NCBI GenBank assembly: GCA_017428525.1
Contig: JAFRQQ010000011.1
Location: 1 to 32,494, forward strand
Direction: 5' to 3'
DNA from: Clostridia bacterium
GTDB taxonomy: Bacteria > Bacillota > Clostridia > Oscillospirales > Acutalibacteraceae
Length of the DNA stretch: 32,494 nucleotides
Shown here: positions 11,362 to 19,108 of the stretch, piece after piece
Numbering within the stretch: the first letter of the stretch is position 1
Layout: every line of letters begins with the position of its first letter
The notes under the pieces: model-generated
Told to the model about the DNA's origin: nothing
The model's database searches: none
Seen by the model: only the letters and a program-made list of their open reading frames with translations
Made by a program: the position numbers and the translations under genes

Positions 11362-11392
11362 AAAAAAAGCAAGTCAAACGGCTTGCTTTTTT
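11362..11392. terminator. Bidirectional terminator between convergent genes
   Basis: AAAAAAGCAAG and CTTGCTTTTTT form an 11-pair stem around an eight-base loop. The A- and T-tracts at its sides let it work in both directions. It separates the glycosidase-like gene from the ECF sigma gene, whose stop codon is only a few bases away. Confidence 0.85.
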
Positions 11393-11395
11393 CTG

Positions 11396-12667
11396 TTATA
11401 GAATATAGTCCGTAATACAATCGTACCAATGGACGTAGGTTTTGCCGTTCACGGTCAGCGTTTCATTTTCGGGAAACAATTCGGTCCAGAGTTTCCCGTA
11501 GCGGCCGTACCCCCAGCCGTCGGCGTTGAAGCGCCGCCAGAGCACCGTCCGGCCGTTCGCGTCCAAAAACTGTTCGGAGACGACGCCGGCTTCATAGGAG
11601 GCAACGTCCAGCACGCAGATCGTATCGTAGGTTTTCCCGTTGATGCGCACGGCATACCGCCCCACCACGTCCAGCAGGAACGGCTTGTCCTTTGCGGTCA
11701 CGGCGCTGCCGTCCCGGGTGAGATCGCCCTTGGGCGCGATGTGCGTTTCATTGCCGCAGTTGTTCTCCCCGAAGCCCCAGTTATCGAGGAATACGTCTCC
11801 GTCCAGAAACGTGTAATACCGCTTCACGCCGTCGCTCTCGTGGCTTTCCGCCAAATAGCGGCAATGGGTATCGGTCAGCTGCGCCACCAGACGGCGCTCG
11901 TTGAAATTGCGGTCGTCGATCCGGTTGTTCTCCATGGGTTCGTATTCCTTCACAAGGATCTCCACGCCCTCGATCCCGTGCACCTCGGCGCGGGCAACCA
12001 CCTCTTCGATCATATATTCCGTGCGTTTTTTCTCCGGAAATTCGTACATGGCCCATTCCAGCCGTTCGCCGAGTCTGGGCACGATGAACCAGCCCATGAT
12101 CTCCTCCCACGTAACGGGGAACGGAGGTTCCTTTGACGGAGTAATGGTATAATCCGGTAATACTTTCGGCATTTTCGTAAACATCTTTTTTTCTCCTTTC
12201 GGCGGATACGGATAACGGTCCATGAAGTGCTGCTTGGCGGTGTGCAGGCGGCTTTTGACCGTGCCGACGGGGACGCCGAGCAGAGCGGCGATCCGCTCCT
12301 GCGGCAGATCCTCAAAGAAAAACAGGCGCAGGATCTCTCTGTCCCGGTCATTGAGCTCGTCAAGCGTTTCCCGGACGGGCGACGGGTAAACAAGGCCGTG
12401 CAGGCTTTGCGTCAGCGCGCCCTCCGGCAGTTCGTCCAGCGGAAGCTCCGGTTTGCGGCTGCGGTAATAATCCGCGCATTTGCGCCGCGCGATCCCGACG
12501 ATCCACGCTTTGAAATTCTGTTGCTCTCTCAAAGCGCCGAACGACTGAAAGGCGGCAAGGCGCGTCTCCTGCAAAAGATCCTCCGCATCCTGCCGGTTCC
12601 CGATCTGAAAGCGGACGAACCTCTGCAGGGCGGGTTCCACCTCCCGAAGCAGCTCTTCAAACGTCAT
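11396..12667 (-). CDS. ECF sigma factor with large C-terminal extension
   Basis: The 423-residue protein begins with a complete ECF sigma module. Region 2 covers about residues 7-75 (RQDAEDLLQETRLAAFQSF, AWIVGIARRKCADYY). Region 4 covers about residues 100-152 (LNDRDREILRLFFFEDL, IAALLGVPVGTVKSRLH). Residues 162-423 form an extra domain of no function I recognise, rich in aromatic and acidic residues and ending NGKTYVHWYDCITDYIL. Ordinary ECF factors are 160-200 residues. The ATG at 12667 is chosen because AAGGAGGTGA lies just upstream; an earlier in-frame ATG at 12685 would place that site inside the gene. An internal AAAGGAG before M162 suggests a second start. An ECF-like promoter in front suggests autoregulation. 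Confidence 0.9.
   Translation of the reverse strand: MTFEELLREVEPALQRFVRFQIGNRQDAEDLLQETRLAAFQSFGALREQQNFKAWIVGIARRKCADYYRSRKPELPLDELPEGALTQSLHGLVYPSPVRETLDELNDRDREILRLFFFEDLPQERIAALLGVPVGTVKSRLHTAKQHFMDRYPYPPKGEKKMFTKMPKVLPDYTITPSKEPPFPVTWEEIMGWFIVPRLGERLEWAMYEFPEKKRTEYMIEEVVARAEVHGIEGVEILVKEYEPMENNRIDDRNFNERRLVAQLTDTHCRYLAESHESDGVKRYYTFLDGDVFLDNWGFGENNCGNETHIAPKGDLTRDGSAVTAKDKPFLLDVVGRYAVRINGKTYDTICVLDVASYEAGVVSEQFLDANGRTVLWRRFNADGWGYGRYGKLWTELFPENETLTVNGKTYVHWYDCITDYIL
12182..12199 (-). promoter_or_regulatory. Internal ribosome binding site and ATG inside the ECF gene
   Basis: On the minus strand AAAGGAG is followed after eight A-rich bases by an in-frame ATG (codon 162 of the sigma gene). 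This is exactly at the junction between the sigma module and the C-terminal extension. It could allow a separate 262-residue product (11396-12184). The site is seen directly; its use is inferred. Confidence 0.5.
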
Positions 12668-12692
12668 CCGAATCACCTCCTTCATTTTCTTT

Positions 12693-12706
12693 TGAAAGCA
12701 CTTTCA
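12693..12706. promoter_or_regulatory. Palindrome at the presumed transcription start of the ECF gene
   Basis: TGAAAG-CA-CTTTCA is a perfect 6+6 palindrome located just downstream of the ECF-type -10 box and upstream of the ribosome binding site. It could be an operator or a short leader hairpin. No binding protein can be named. Confidence 0.35.
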
Positions 12707-12710
12707 CCCA

Positions 12711-12740
12711 TATAGTCGGAACTGAACCCGAAAAGGTTCA
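12711..12740 (-). promoter_or_regulatory. ECF-type promoter (TGAACC-N16-CGAC) of the sigma gene
   Basis: Read on the minus strand, TGAACC (12740-12735) and CGACTATA (from 12718) are separated by exactly 16 bases. This resembles the TGAAAC-N16-CGTC class recognised by Bacillus ECF sigma factors such as SigM, SigX and SigV. It lies about 45 bases upstream of the start codon. The implication is positive autoregulation by the encoded factor. Confidence 0.6.
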
Positions 12741-12750
12741 TTTTTTTTGC

Positions 12751-12791
12751 AAAAAAATGCCGCCGAAACTCTGCCAAATCCCGACGGCATT
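12751..12791 (-). terminator. Terminator of the PHP-domain gene
   Basis: On the minus strand AATGCCGTC pairs with GGCGGCATT (one G-T pair) and is followed by TTTTTTT. It starts about 20 bases beyond the stop codon of the PHP gene. Confidence 0.85.
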
Positions 12792-12809
12792 ATAATTATG
12801 ATTCTGTTT

Positions 12810-14336
12810 TTATTTCTGAATCAGCGGAAACAGCAGATATTTCAGCGGCAGGGAGAGCAGCAGGATCAGGAAGTAAACCGGCGCGTCCGCGATGGGGGAA
12901 ACGATGCCGCCCAGATCCACGCTTTCGATCGGCGATGCCGCCGGCGCGCCGTCATAGTCGAGCAGGAAGGGCTGCACATAGACCACGCCGCCCGGGCCGA
13001 AGACCTCGCAGCGGACATAGCTGCCGATTTCGCCGCCGTGATCGTCCAGATCGATCGTATCGCCCACGCAGATCACCTTGCCGTTTGCGATCCAGTGGAC
13101 GGTCAGTGCGTTCTCCGCCGTGACGGTGATCGTGTCCGCTTCTTCATCCACCGCCACGCGATTGACGCGCACGGGCGCGGCGTCCTCGGCCGCTTTCCAG
13201 ATCGTGTGCTGCTCGCCGTCGGCGATCTCCGCCTGAATGGCGGTCACTGTTTCGGTCAGCGTCTGCGCGAAGGCGTTCGCTTCCACGCCGTTGATTGCCG
13301 CGATTTCATCGCGATAAGCCGTCAGCTCGTCCACGTTGCCGCAGTAGTTGCTGCAGCCGAAGAACTGCCCGCTGCCCAGACCCGCCTGCAGCGCCGCGGC
13401 GGATTGTTCAGGCAGCTGCGCCATCACATAGCCGGAATTGACGATATCCAGATTGTGCGCGTCCGTGGAGCAGATCGCGTAGACCGCCCGGCCGTGCGGC
13501 GCGAGCTTCTGCAGCAGGAGATCCCAGAGCTTGCGGTCGAAACGCGTGCGGTGATCGCCCTTGCTGTTGACGTCGATGCCGATGCAGGTGGGATACTTCT
13601 GCAGCAGCCCGGCGAATTTGTTGATCTTGTAGCGATAGGCGAGATTGCTCTCGTCGTAGGCGTCGGCGGTGTAGACCTCATCCCGCGCGTTGGTGTATTC
13701 GCCCGGATGGTTGATCACGGACAGGCCGCCGAGCTTGTCCACGGCCTTGATCGGGCGCTCGTAATTGCTCGTGCCGCCGTTGACGTCGTGGCCGTAATCG
13801 ACGAACCAGGAGCAGACGTGCGCGTTGTTGTAGGAGGTGGGATTGTTCTCCACGCCGAAGGGCACGCGCATCATCGAATGCCCGCCGGTCTGCTGATAGT
13901 ATTCATCCCCGTTTTCCTGCGTGACCGTATAGGCTGCGCCGTTTGCCGCCGTGCCGCTTTCACTGAGCACCTCGTCGGTGATGAAGCCGTTGCGCACGAG
14001 GCTGAAGAGCTTCATCACGGTCGTGTGCTTCTGCTGCGTGAAGCCGTAGCTGGTCGTGCCGTGATCGGTGATCGCCACCATGTCGAAACCGAGCTCGTAA
14101 TGCCGCTCCACCATTTCCGGCAGGGTGTTGTGTCCGTCGCTGAAGGTGGTGTGGCTGTGCAGGTCGGTTTTATACTGCTTCCAGCTGTCAAACTCCACGC
14201 CGTCATACGGGTTTTTGATCGTGTAATCCACGTCGGGTTCCGGCGCGGCCGGCGCTTCCTGCGCAAACGCGGAGCAGCAGCCGAGCACGAGCAGCAGCGC
14301 GCAGAGCAGCGCGGGCAGACGATATCGCAGTTTCAT
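12810..14336 (-). CDS. Exported PHP-domain metallophosphoesterase-like protein with C-terminal membrane anchor
   Basis: The 508-residue protein starts with a Lys/Arg-rich end and hydrophobic signal sequence (residues 1-25). VLGC at 17-20 could be a lipobox, or AFA at 23-25 a signal peptidase I site. The PHP metal-binding motifs are DLHSHTTFSDG (H60, H62, D67), AITDHGTTS (D91, H92), VINHPGEY (H210) and STDAHNLD (D292, H294), so it is probably an active metal-dependent phosphoesterase. After about residue 350 comes a beta-rich accessory region. A hydrophobic tail, PVYFLILLLSLPLKYLLFPL, ends the protein and likely anchors it. Most PHP enzymes are cytosolic, so export is notable. AAGGGGG precedes the ATG. 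It is divergent from an exported hydrolase. Substrate unknown. Confidence 0.85.
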   Translation of the reverse strand: MKLRYRLPALLCALLLVLGCCSAFAQEAPAAPEPDVDYTIKNPYDGVEFDSWKQYKTDLHSHTTFSDGHNTLPEMVERHYELGFDMVAITDHGTTSYGFTQQKHTTVMKLFSLVRNGFITDEVLSESGTAANGAAYTVTQENGDEYYQQTGGHSMMRVPFGVENNPTSYNNAHVCSWFVDYGHDVNGGTSNYERPIKAVDKLGGLSVINHPGEYTNARDEVYTADAYDESNLAYRYKINKFAGLLQKYPTCIGIDVNSKGDHRTRFDRKLWDLLLQKLAPHGRAVYAICSTDAHNLDIVNSGYVMAQLPEQSAAALQAGLGSGQFFGCSNYCGNVDELTAYRDEIAAINGVEANAFAQTLTETVTAIQAEIADGEQHTIWKAAEDAAPVRVNRVAVDEEADTITVTAENALTVHWIANGKVICVGDTIDLDDHGGEIGSYVRCEVFGPGGVVYVQPFLLDYDGAPAASPIESVDLGGIVSPIADAPVYFLILLLSLPLKYLLFPLIQK

Positions 14337-14365
14337 TCTCTGACCCCCTTTTAAATCCTGATTTC

Positions 14366-14394
14366 ATTATATCAGCGCCCGGGCAAAAAGTAAA
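14366..14394 (-). promoter_or_regulatory. Promoter of the PHP-domain gene
   Basis: On the minus strand TTTACT and a perfect TATAAT are 17 bases apart, about 30 bases upstream of the start codon. The -35 box is weak (four of six). Confidence 0.6.
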
Positions 14395-14428
14395 GAGCGG
14401 ATTGCGGCGAAATCAAGCAAAAACAGAT

Positions 14429-14457
14429 TTGACAGCGCCGCGGGTTTGTGATAGTAT
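14429..14457 (+). promoter_or_regulatory. Promoter of the exported alpha/beta hydrolase gene
   Basis: A perfect TTGACA (14429-14434) is followed after 17 bases by TAGTAT. An alternative TATAAA lies three bases further on (20-base spacing). It is 35 bases from the divergent PHP promoter, so the two genes share a compact control region. Confidence 0.65.
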
Positions 14458-14494
14458 AAATAGGAACAAGAAAGAGAAAAAGGAGATGGTTGTT

Positions 14495-15982
14495 GTGAAA
14501 CGTAACCGGCTGCGCCGCATGGTCAGCATTCTGCTTTCGCTCGTGCTCTGTCTGACTGTGCTCACGCCCGCGTTCGCCGAAGAAACGCCCGCGCAGGAGC
14601 CCGCGGCTGCAAGCTGTGAGGTTGTGCCGGTCGTGGTCGTGCGCGGCATGTCGTTCAACGGTCTGACCCAGGCGATCGGCACGGAGGAGGAACGGCCCGC
14701 GTTTGAATTCGAGATCGGACCGCTGCTCAAGGCGCTCGCCCGCGTGGCCTGGAAGGGCGTCACCCGCATGAGCGCTCGCGCGGCGCTGGAAGAGGTCGCC
14801 GATTATGCCTACGACCTGATGAAGGCGCTCACAATCAACGATGACGGCACGTCGCCCTACGGCACGGGCATGCACGATTACCCGGAAGCGGCCGGCAATT
14901 ACCCCGATCTTTGCGAGGGTATCCCCGACGAGCTGGGTCTGACGCATTCCTGCATCGACGCGTTCGGCGGCGACCATGTGTATTATGTCAATTATGACTG
15001 GCGCGTGGATCCCTACATCATCGCCGATCAGATCCACGCCTCTGTCGAGCGCGCGGTGCGCGAAACCGGCCACGACAAGGTGAATCTCGTCTGCTGCAGC
15101 ATGGGCGGCATCATGAGCGTTGCCTATCTGACCAAATACGGCTATGAGCGCATGAACAAGGTGCTGTTCATGTCCTCCACCTTCTGCGGCGCGCAGGTGG
15201 CCTCCGACTGTCTGACCGGCCGCCTGGAAATCGACGATCAGGTGCTTTACGATTTCTTCGACACCCTGACCGTGGACAACAAGGCCGGGAATCTGGCGAT
15301 CAAGGCGCTGAAATTCATCGGCGTGTTCCGGCTCCTCGAAAAGCTCGGCACGGCGATTCTCGACAAGGATATCGATTTGATTTACGACCGCGTGCTCGTG
15401 CCGATCTACGGCTATATGCTCCCGCTCTGGGGCCTTTGCATGCCCGAGGATTTCGACGCGGGGCTGGATTACATGTTCGGCGGCAAGGACAAGGTCAGCG
15501 CGGACTTCCTCGCGAAGGCGCAGGCCCTGCAGGAAATGATGGCCGGGCGCGACGCGCTGCTCAACGACATGATCGCGAGCGGGCGCGAGATCGCCGTGGT
15601 CTCCGGCTATAATCAGCCGCTCAATCCCGTCTATGAAAGCGCCGGCTGGTCGGGCGACCGCATCCTCGAGGCCTATCAGACCTCCGGCTTCGCCACGGTG
15701 GCAAAATACGGCGAAACGCTCTCCGACGACTACATCGCCAATGCCGCGGATCCCGCGCTGATTTCGCCCGATCACTGCGTCGACCTGTCCACCGCGCATT
15801 TCAAGGATTATACCTACATGGTGCGCAACGGCCCGCACGTGGCCTGCTCCTACGGCACGGAATACGCCGCGTTCCTGATCTGGATGCTCAGCACCACGAC
15901 CTCGATCAAGCCTGGCACGGATGCGCGCTATCCGCATTTCCTCGAATCCAACAACGCCATGGAGCTCCATCCGCTCAAATGA
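14495..15982 (+). CDS. Exported LCAT/lipase-like alpha/beta hydrolase
   Basis: The 495-residue protein has a clear signal peptide (KRNRLRRM basic end, hydrophobic core, cleavage near AFA-EE at residue 28). Recognisable alpha/beta hydrolase parts are the oxyanion strand VPVVVVRGMSF, the motif YVNYDWR at 165-170 (YDWR is characteristic of the LCAT/phospholipid acyltransferase group), and the nucleophile elbow VCCSMGG (S202) in a context of KVNLV...IMSVAYL. The usual first glycine of G-x-S-x-G is cysteine here. Candidate acid and histidine lie in SPDHCVDLSTAHF and RNGPHVAC near the C-terminus. It probably acts on lipids or esters outside the membrane. GTG at 14495 is preferred (AGGAG nine bases upstream) over ATG at 14486, which overlaps that site. 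Confidence 0.8.
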   Translation: MKRNRLRRMVSILLSLVLCLTVLTPAFAEETPAQEPAAASCEVVPVVVVRGMSFNGLTQAIGTEEERPAFEFEIGPLLKALARVAWKGVTRMSARAALEEVADYAYDLMKALTINDDGTSPYGTGMHDYPEAAGNYPDLCEGIPDELGLTHSCIDAFGGDHVYYVNYDWRVDPYIIADQIHASVERAVRETGHDKVNLVCCSMGGIMSVAYLTKYGYERMNKVLFMSSTFCGAQVASDCLTGRLEIDDQVLYDFFDTLTVDNKAGNLAIKALKFIGVFRLLEKLGTAILDKDIDLIYDRVLVPIYGYMLPLWGLCMPEDFDAGLDYMFGGKDKVSADFLAKAQALQEMMAGRDALLNDMIASGREIAVVSGYNQPLNPVYESAGWSGDRILEAYQTSGFATVAKYGETLSDDYIANAADPALISPDHCVDLSTAHFKDYTYMVRNGPHVACSYGTEYAAFLIWMLSTTTSIKPGTDARYPHFLESNNAMELHPLK

Positions 15983-16001
15983 GAAATCAATAATAAAAAC
16001 G

Positions 16002-16033
16002 GCAAGGCTTGTGTCCGCGGACACAAGCCTTGC
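16002..16033. terminator. Bidirectional terminator, perfect 32-base palindrome
   Basis: GCAAGGCTTGTGTCC is followed immediately by GC and its exact reverse complement, flanked by AAAAAC and TTTTA. It sits between the convergent hydrolase and GNAT::oxidoreductase genes and ends three bases from the latter's stop codon. Confidence 0.85.
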
Positions 16034-16035
16034 TT

Positions 16036-17892
16036 TTATGATTGCTTCTTTTCTTCCTTTTTCTTTGCCCAGTCGGCCTCGAGCTTTTTGCGCAGACCGT
16101 CGTAGATTTCCTGCGGGATCTCCGGATTGCCCTTGGAATAACTCGGCAGCAGCTGATCGCCCGCGACCGCCGGATCGGTGCAGCGCCGGTCGTTGCGCCA
16201 GCGCTCGCGCTGCGCCGGGTCGCGCAGGTCGGGGATCGCCTGCGGCGTGTTGCCCGCGAGCACGCTGAAATAGGCGAACAGGCCGGGCAGGAACATATCC
16301 ATCGCTTCGTAAACGTCGATGATCTCCGCCTGCTTGTTGCCCTTGACGGCCTCGCACGCGTGATAGAGCAGATAGTAATCCGCGCCGCCGTGGTCGAAGC
16401 CCTCCGCATATTCGGAAAGCCCGTCCGTCAGCGGCAGGGAGGTGATCGCGCCGTCGTCCGCCCCTTCGCGGCTGTCGCAGTTCACATAGAGCGTCTGCAC
16501 GCCGCCGGCGTTCTGAATGTTCCGCGCGCTTTCGAGCACGCCGAGGTCGCCCTCACAGTGATACCAGAGGGAATATTTGACCGGGCCCACGCCGTGCAGG
16601 CTCTTGAGGAAGGCGCCGTTTTCGAGCGTGATGACCTCCATGCCGAAGGGGCCGGCCTTCGCACCCATGCGATACATTTTCCGATTGAACGGCGCTTCAA
16701 AGCCGACCACGCTGACCGGCCGCAGGCCGGAAACGTGAATGAGCGGGCCGATGGAATGCGTGCAGTAGTAGAAGGCGGTCATCGTGTTGCGCCAGTGATT
16801 CGGATCGGAATGGCTGTGATGGTGCCAGTCGTTTTCGCAGTTGTGCATGTATTCGCCCTCGCCGTACTGAAACGCGCCCATTTTGCCGGAGCGGAACTGC
16901 TTGCGCATGGCGCGCACGGCGGGCATGAAGCAGCAGTTTTCGCCGTAAATATAGAGCTTTCCGCTGCGTTCCACGGCCTCGACCAGCGCCACGGCCTCCT
17001 GCATGGTCTGCACGGGCAGCAGCTCGCTGAAGACGTTCTTGCCCGCGTTCAGCGCGCGGATGGCCAGGGGCGCGTGGGCGTTCGCGTAGTTGGCCAGCAC
17101 GACCAGATCCATCTCGTGCGAAAGGAAAGCGTCAAAGTCGGTGTAATAGGCAACGCCGTCGCCGAAACGCTCGCGCGCGTCGTCCAGGCACGCGGGGTCG
17201 CGGTCGCACACGGCGACCAGCTCCGCGTTGTCGCCCGCGCGGCAGTATTCCATGATCGTCATGCCGCGTCCCGCGCCGAGCACGCCGATGCGCACCTTCG
17301 GATCGGTTTTGTCTTTGTAGAGCATCTTGAACGGCGTGCCGTCCTCGTAGAGCATCTGAATGCTGTCAATGTCGAATTTGCGCAGCAGCGCCTCCCAGCG
17401 CGTCTGCATCCGGTAGTCATAGTCCACGGGCAGAAAGCCGGCCCGCAGATAGGCGCGCAGCGCAGCCGGGCGGGATTCGCCGGTGGTCAGCGAAACAAAG
17501 CGCACGTTGCGTTCACGCAGCATTCTTTGCGCCGCGGCGATCAGATATTTTGCGAGGCCCTGCCCGCGGCAGTCCTCCCGCACGCCGACCATGTGCACGT
17601 CGCCGATGTTGCTGTCGGCATACACAAAGGCGGTCACGGTGCCGACCGCTTCGCCGCCGCGTTCAAGGAAAAGAACATCCCGCGCAGGGTCGATGTCGGG
17701 GATCGCCTCGATTTCACGCGCGAAGGCGTCCGCGGCCGTTGCGCAGTCGTCGATCAGCGCGCCGCCGCGCAGGCAGGCATACCAATCCGGCAGATCCTTC
17801 TGCGGATCAAACGGACGGAGGCTGCAGTCCGCCGGCAGGGGCGGGTCAAAACAGGGCGTATCGGGCAGCCAGTAGAGTTTCAGCAGTTCCAT
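16036..17892 (-). CDS. GNAT acetyltransferase fused to Gfo/Idh/MocA oxidoreductase
   Basis: The 618-residue protein joins two enzymes. Residues 1-165 are a GNAT domain; the acetyl-CoA loop is VREDCRGQGLAKYL (R109-G112) and the C-terminal strand is ALRAYLRAGFLPVDY. Residues 199-560 are a Gfo/Idh/MocA oxidoreductase with NAD(P) loop VRIGVLGAGRG, the AVCDRD strand, and a His-rich active-site region (HHHSHSDPNHW, YYCTHSIGPLIHVSG). The usual E-K-P motif after GKNV is FSELLP, so the conserved lysine is missing. A charged tail ends with KKKEEKKQS. The ATG at 17892 has AGGAGG upstream; upstream in-frame sequence back to 18111 is antisense noise. Two bases separate it from the membrane-protein gene, so they are coupled. 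Substrates are unknown; amino sugars or inositol-like polyols are plausible. Confidence 0.88.
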   Translation of the reverse strand: MELLKLYWLPDTPCFDPPLPADCSLRPFDPQKDLPDWYACLRGGALIDDCATAADAFAREIEAIPDIDPARDVLFLERGGEAVGTVTAFVYADSNIGDVHMVGVREDCRGQGLAKYLIAAAQRMLRERNVRFVSLTTGESRPAALRAYLRAGFLPVDYDYRMQTRWEALLRKFDIDSIQMLYEDGTPFKMLYKDKTDPKVRIGVLGAGRGMTIMEYCRAGDNAELVAVCDRDPACLDDARERFGDGVAYYTDFDAFLSHEMDLVVLANYANAHAPLAIRALNAGKNVFSELLPVQTMQEAVALVEAVERSGKLYIYGENCCFMPAVRAMRKQFRSGKMGAFQYGEGEYMHNCENDWHHHSHSDPNHWRNTMTAFYYCTHSIGPLIHVSGLRPVSVVGFEAPFNRKMYRMGAKAGPFGMEVITLENGAFLKSLHGVGPVKYSLWYHCEGDLGVLESARNIQNAGGVQTLYVNCDSREGADDGAITSLPLTDGLSEYAEGFDHGGADYYLLYHACEAVKGNKQAEIIDVYEAMDMFLPGLFAYFSVLAGNTPQAIPDLRDPAQRERWRNDRRCTDPAVAGDQLLPSYSKGNPEIPQEIYDGLRKKLEADWAKKKEEKKQS

Positions 17893-17894
17893 AA

Positions 17895-19058
17895 TCAGTC
17901 CTCCTGAGAACGATGCCGAAGCAGGAAGCAGTCGGCAGCGGCAAACGCGATGGCGGCAACGCAGCCGAAGCCGATGCCGCGCAGCAGCGTCAGAATCACG
18001 GTAATCAGAAACGAGGGAAGCGCGAGCGTCGATTGCAGCGATGTTTTCAGTCGGCCCCAGTCCACGCTTTGCCACGCGCCGACAATCAGCAGCACGCCGC
18101 AGGCGGCACACGGCAGACGGCCGAAGACGCTGTAGCCCGTGCAGGCGCTCACACCGGCGAGCAGCAGCAGGAGCACCGCCGCGATCACGCGGGCGCGGCG
18201 CGGCTTCTCACACGCGGGCAGAAACAGCAGACCGGGCGCGGTCACGAGATTCACCGGCGCGGCGCAGGTCGCCGCCTGCCCCTGCCCGTCGGGCAGCGCC
18301 GCGGCGCAGAGCAGGTGCGAGAGCCAGAGCGCGACGCCGAACAGCACGGCCCCGAGCGGCTGCATGGGCTGCGCAGTTTCCGCAAACTGCCGCCACGCAG
18401 CGGAAAGCGGCTGACTGAGCGCGCCGATTTCATCGATCACGCGCGGCAGCCCGTTGGGGATCAGCAGGAGATTCAGCGCAAACGCGATCAGCAGGCCGAG
18501 CAGCGCTGAGCTGAAGGCTTTGCCGAAGCGCTTGAACTTGCGCGGCACCGTGATCATCACTACCATGACGATCGTGCCGTAAAGAATGCCCCGCCAGTTC
18601 GGATGGAAGCCGAGCGAGCGGTAGCTGCGCAGCATTTCCATGGCCGTCGCGCCGGAAGCGCCGATGCCGAAATAGACGTTCGTCTGCAGCACCGTCACGG
18701 TCAGTACCGTCGCAAACAGCAGACCGGTCATGGCCGGCGTTTGCAGCAGCGGCAGCAGTTTTTGCAGATACAGCCGCGCGAACAGCAGCAGCACGCTCGC
18801 AATCAGCAGCGCGAGCTGCGCGGTGCGCATGCCGTAACGCGTGAGCGCACAGTATAGAAGCGAAAAGGTCAGATAGACCGGCAGACGGCGGCCTTGATCT
18901 TCCGCGATCCCGGCGAGCGCGAAGCCCGCGCCGAGCAGCAGACCCCAGACGGGGGCCTGCAGGCCGAGGCAAACGCACATGCTCACGCCCAGCGCGAGGC
19001 CGGCCGAAGCGTGAAAGACGATTTCCGCCGCGCGGGCGGTCGGTTGGTTCGTTTTCAA
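17895..19058 (-). CDS. Polytopic membrane protein, SulP/permease-like, without STAS domain
   Basis: The 387-residue protein has about 10-11 hydrophobic segments, covering nearly its whole length. The segment from YFGIGASGATAM through VPRKFKRFGKAFSSALLGL and the late WGRLKTSLQS followed by two helices resemble the SulP anion transporter and related permease core, but similarity is faint and there is no STAS tail. A TTG start at 19058 is used, with GGAG eight bases upstream. The stop codon is two bases from the start of the GNAT::oxidoreductase, suggesting the transporter supplies or exports that enzyme's substrate. The family call is tentative; membrane location is firm. Confidence 0.6.
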   Translation of the reverse strand: MKTNQPTARAAEIVFHASAGLALGVSMCVCLGLQAPVWGLLLGAGFALAGIAEDQGRRLPVYLTFSLLYCALTRYGMRTAQLALLIASVLLLFARLYLQKLLPLLQTPAMTGLLFATVLTVTVLQTNVYFGIGASGATAMEMLRSYRSLGFHPNWRGILYGTIVMVVMITVPRKFKRFGKAFSSALLGLLIAFALNLLLIPNGLPRVIDEIGALSQPLSAAWRQFAETAQPMQPLGAVLFGVALWLSHLLCAAALPDGQGQAATCAAPVNLVTAPGLLFLPACEKPRRARVIAAVLLLLLAGVSACTGYSVFGRLPCAACGVLLIVGAWQSVDWGRLKTSLQSTLALPSFLITVILTLLRGIGFGCVAAIAFAAADCFLLRHRSQED

Positions 19059-19108
19059 TCCCGATACTCCGTTTCAGGCGCAGACAGCGCCATATAAGTA
19101 ATGATTCT

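Noticed and set aside
12723..12748. Plus-strand terminator-like hairpin TGAACC-CGAAAA-GGTTCA followed by eight T
   Set aside because: No plus-strand gene ends nearby. The same bases read on the minus strand form the -35 region of an ECF-type promoter, which explains them better.
12747..14354. 535-codon plus-strand open frame opposite the PHP gene
   Set aside because: It mirrors the PHP gene, lacks motifs and starts within the region of the PHP terminator.
14372..17907. Very long open frames opposite the hydrolase (minus, 661 codons) and the GNAT::oxidoreductase (plus, 621 codons)
   Set aside because: Both are antisense to genes with clear catalytic motifs, signal peptide and ribosome binding sites; neither has a ribosome binding site or recognisable domain.
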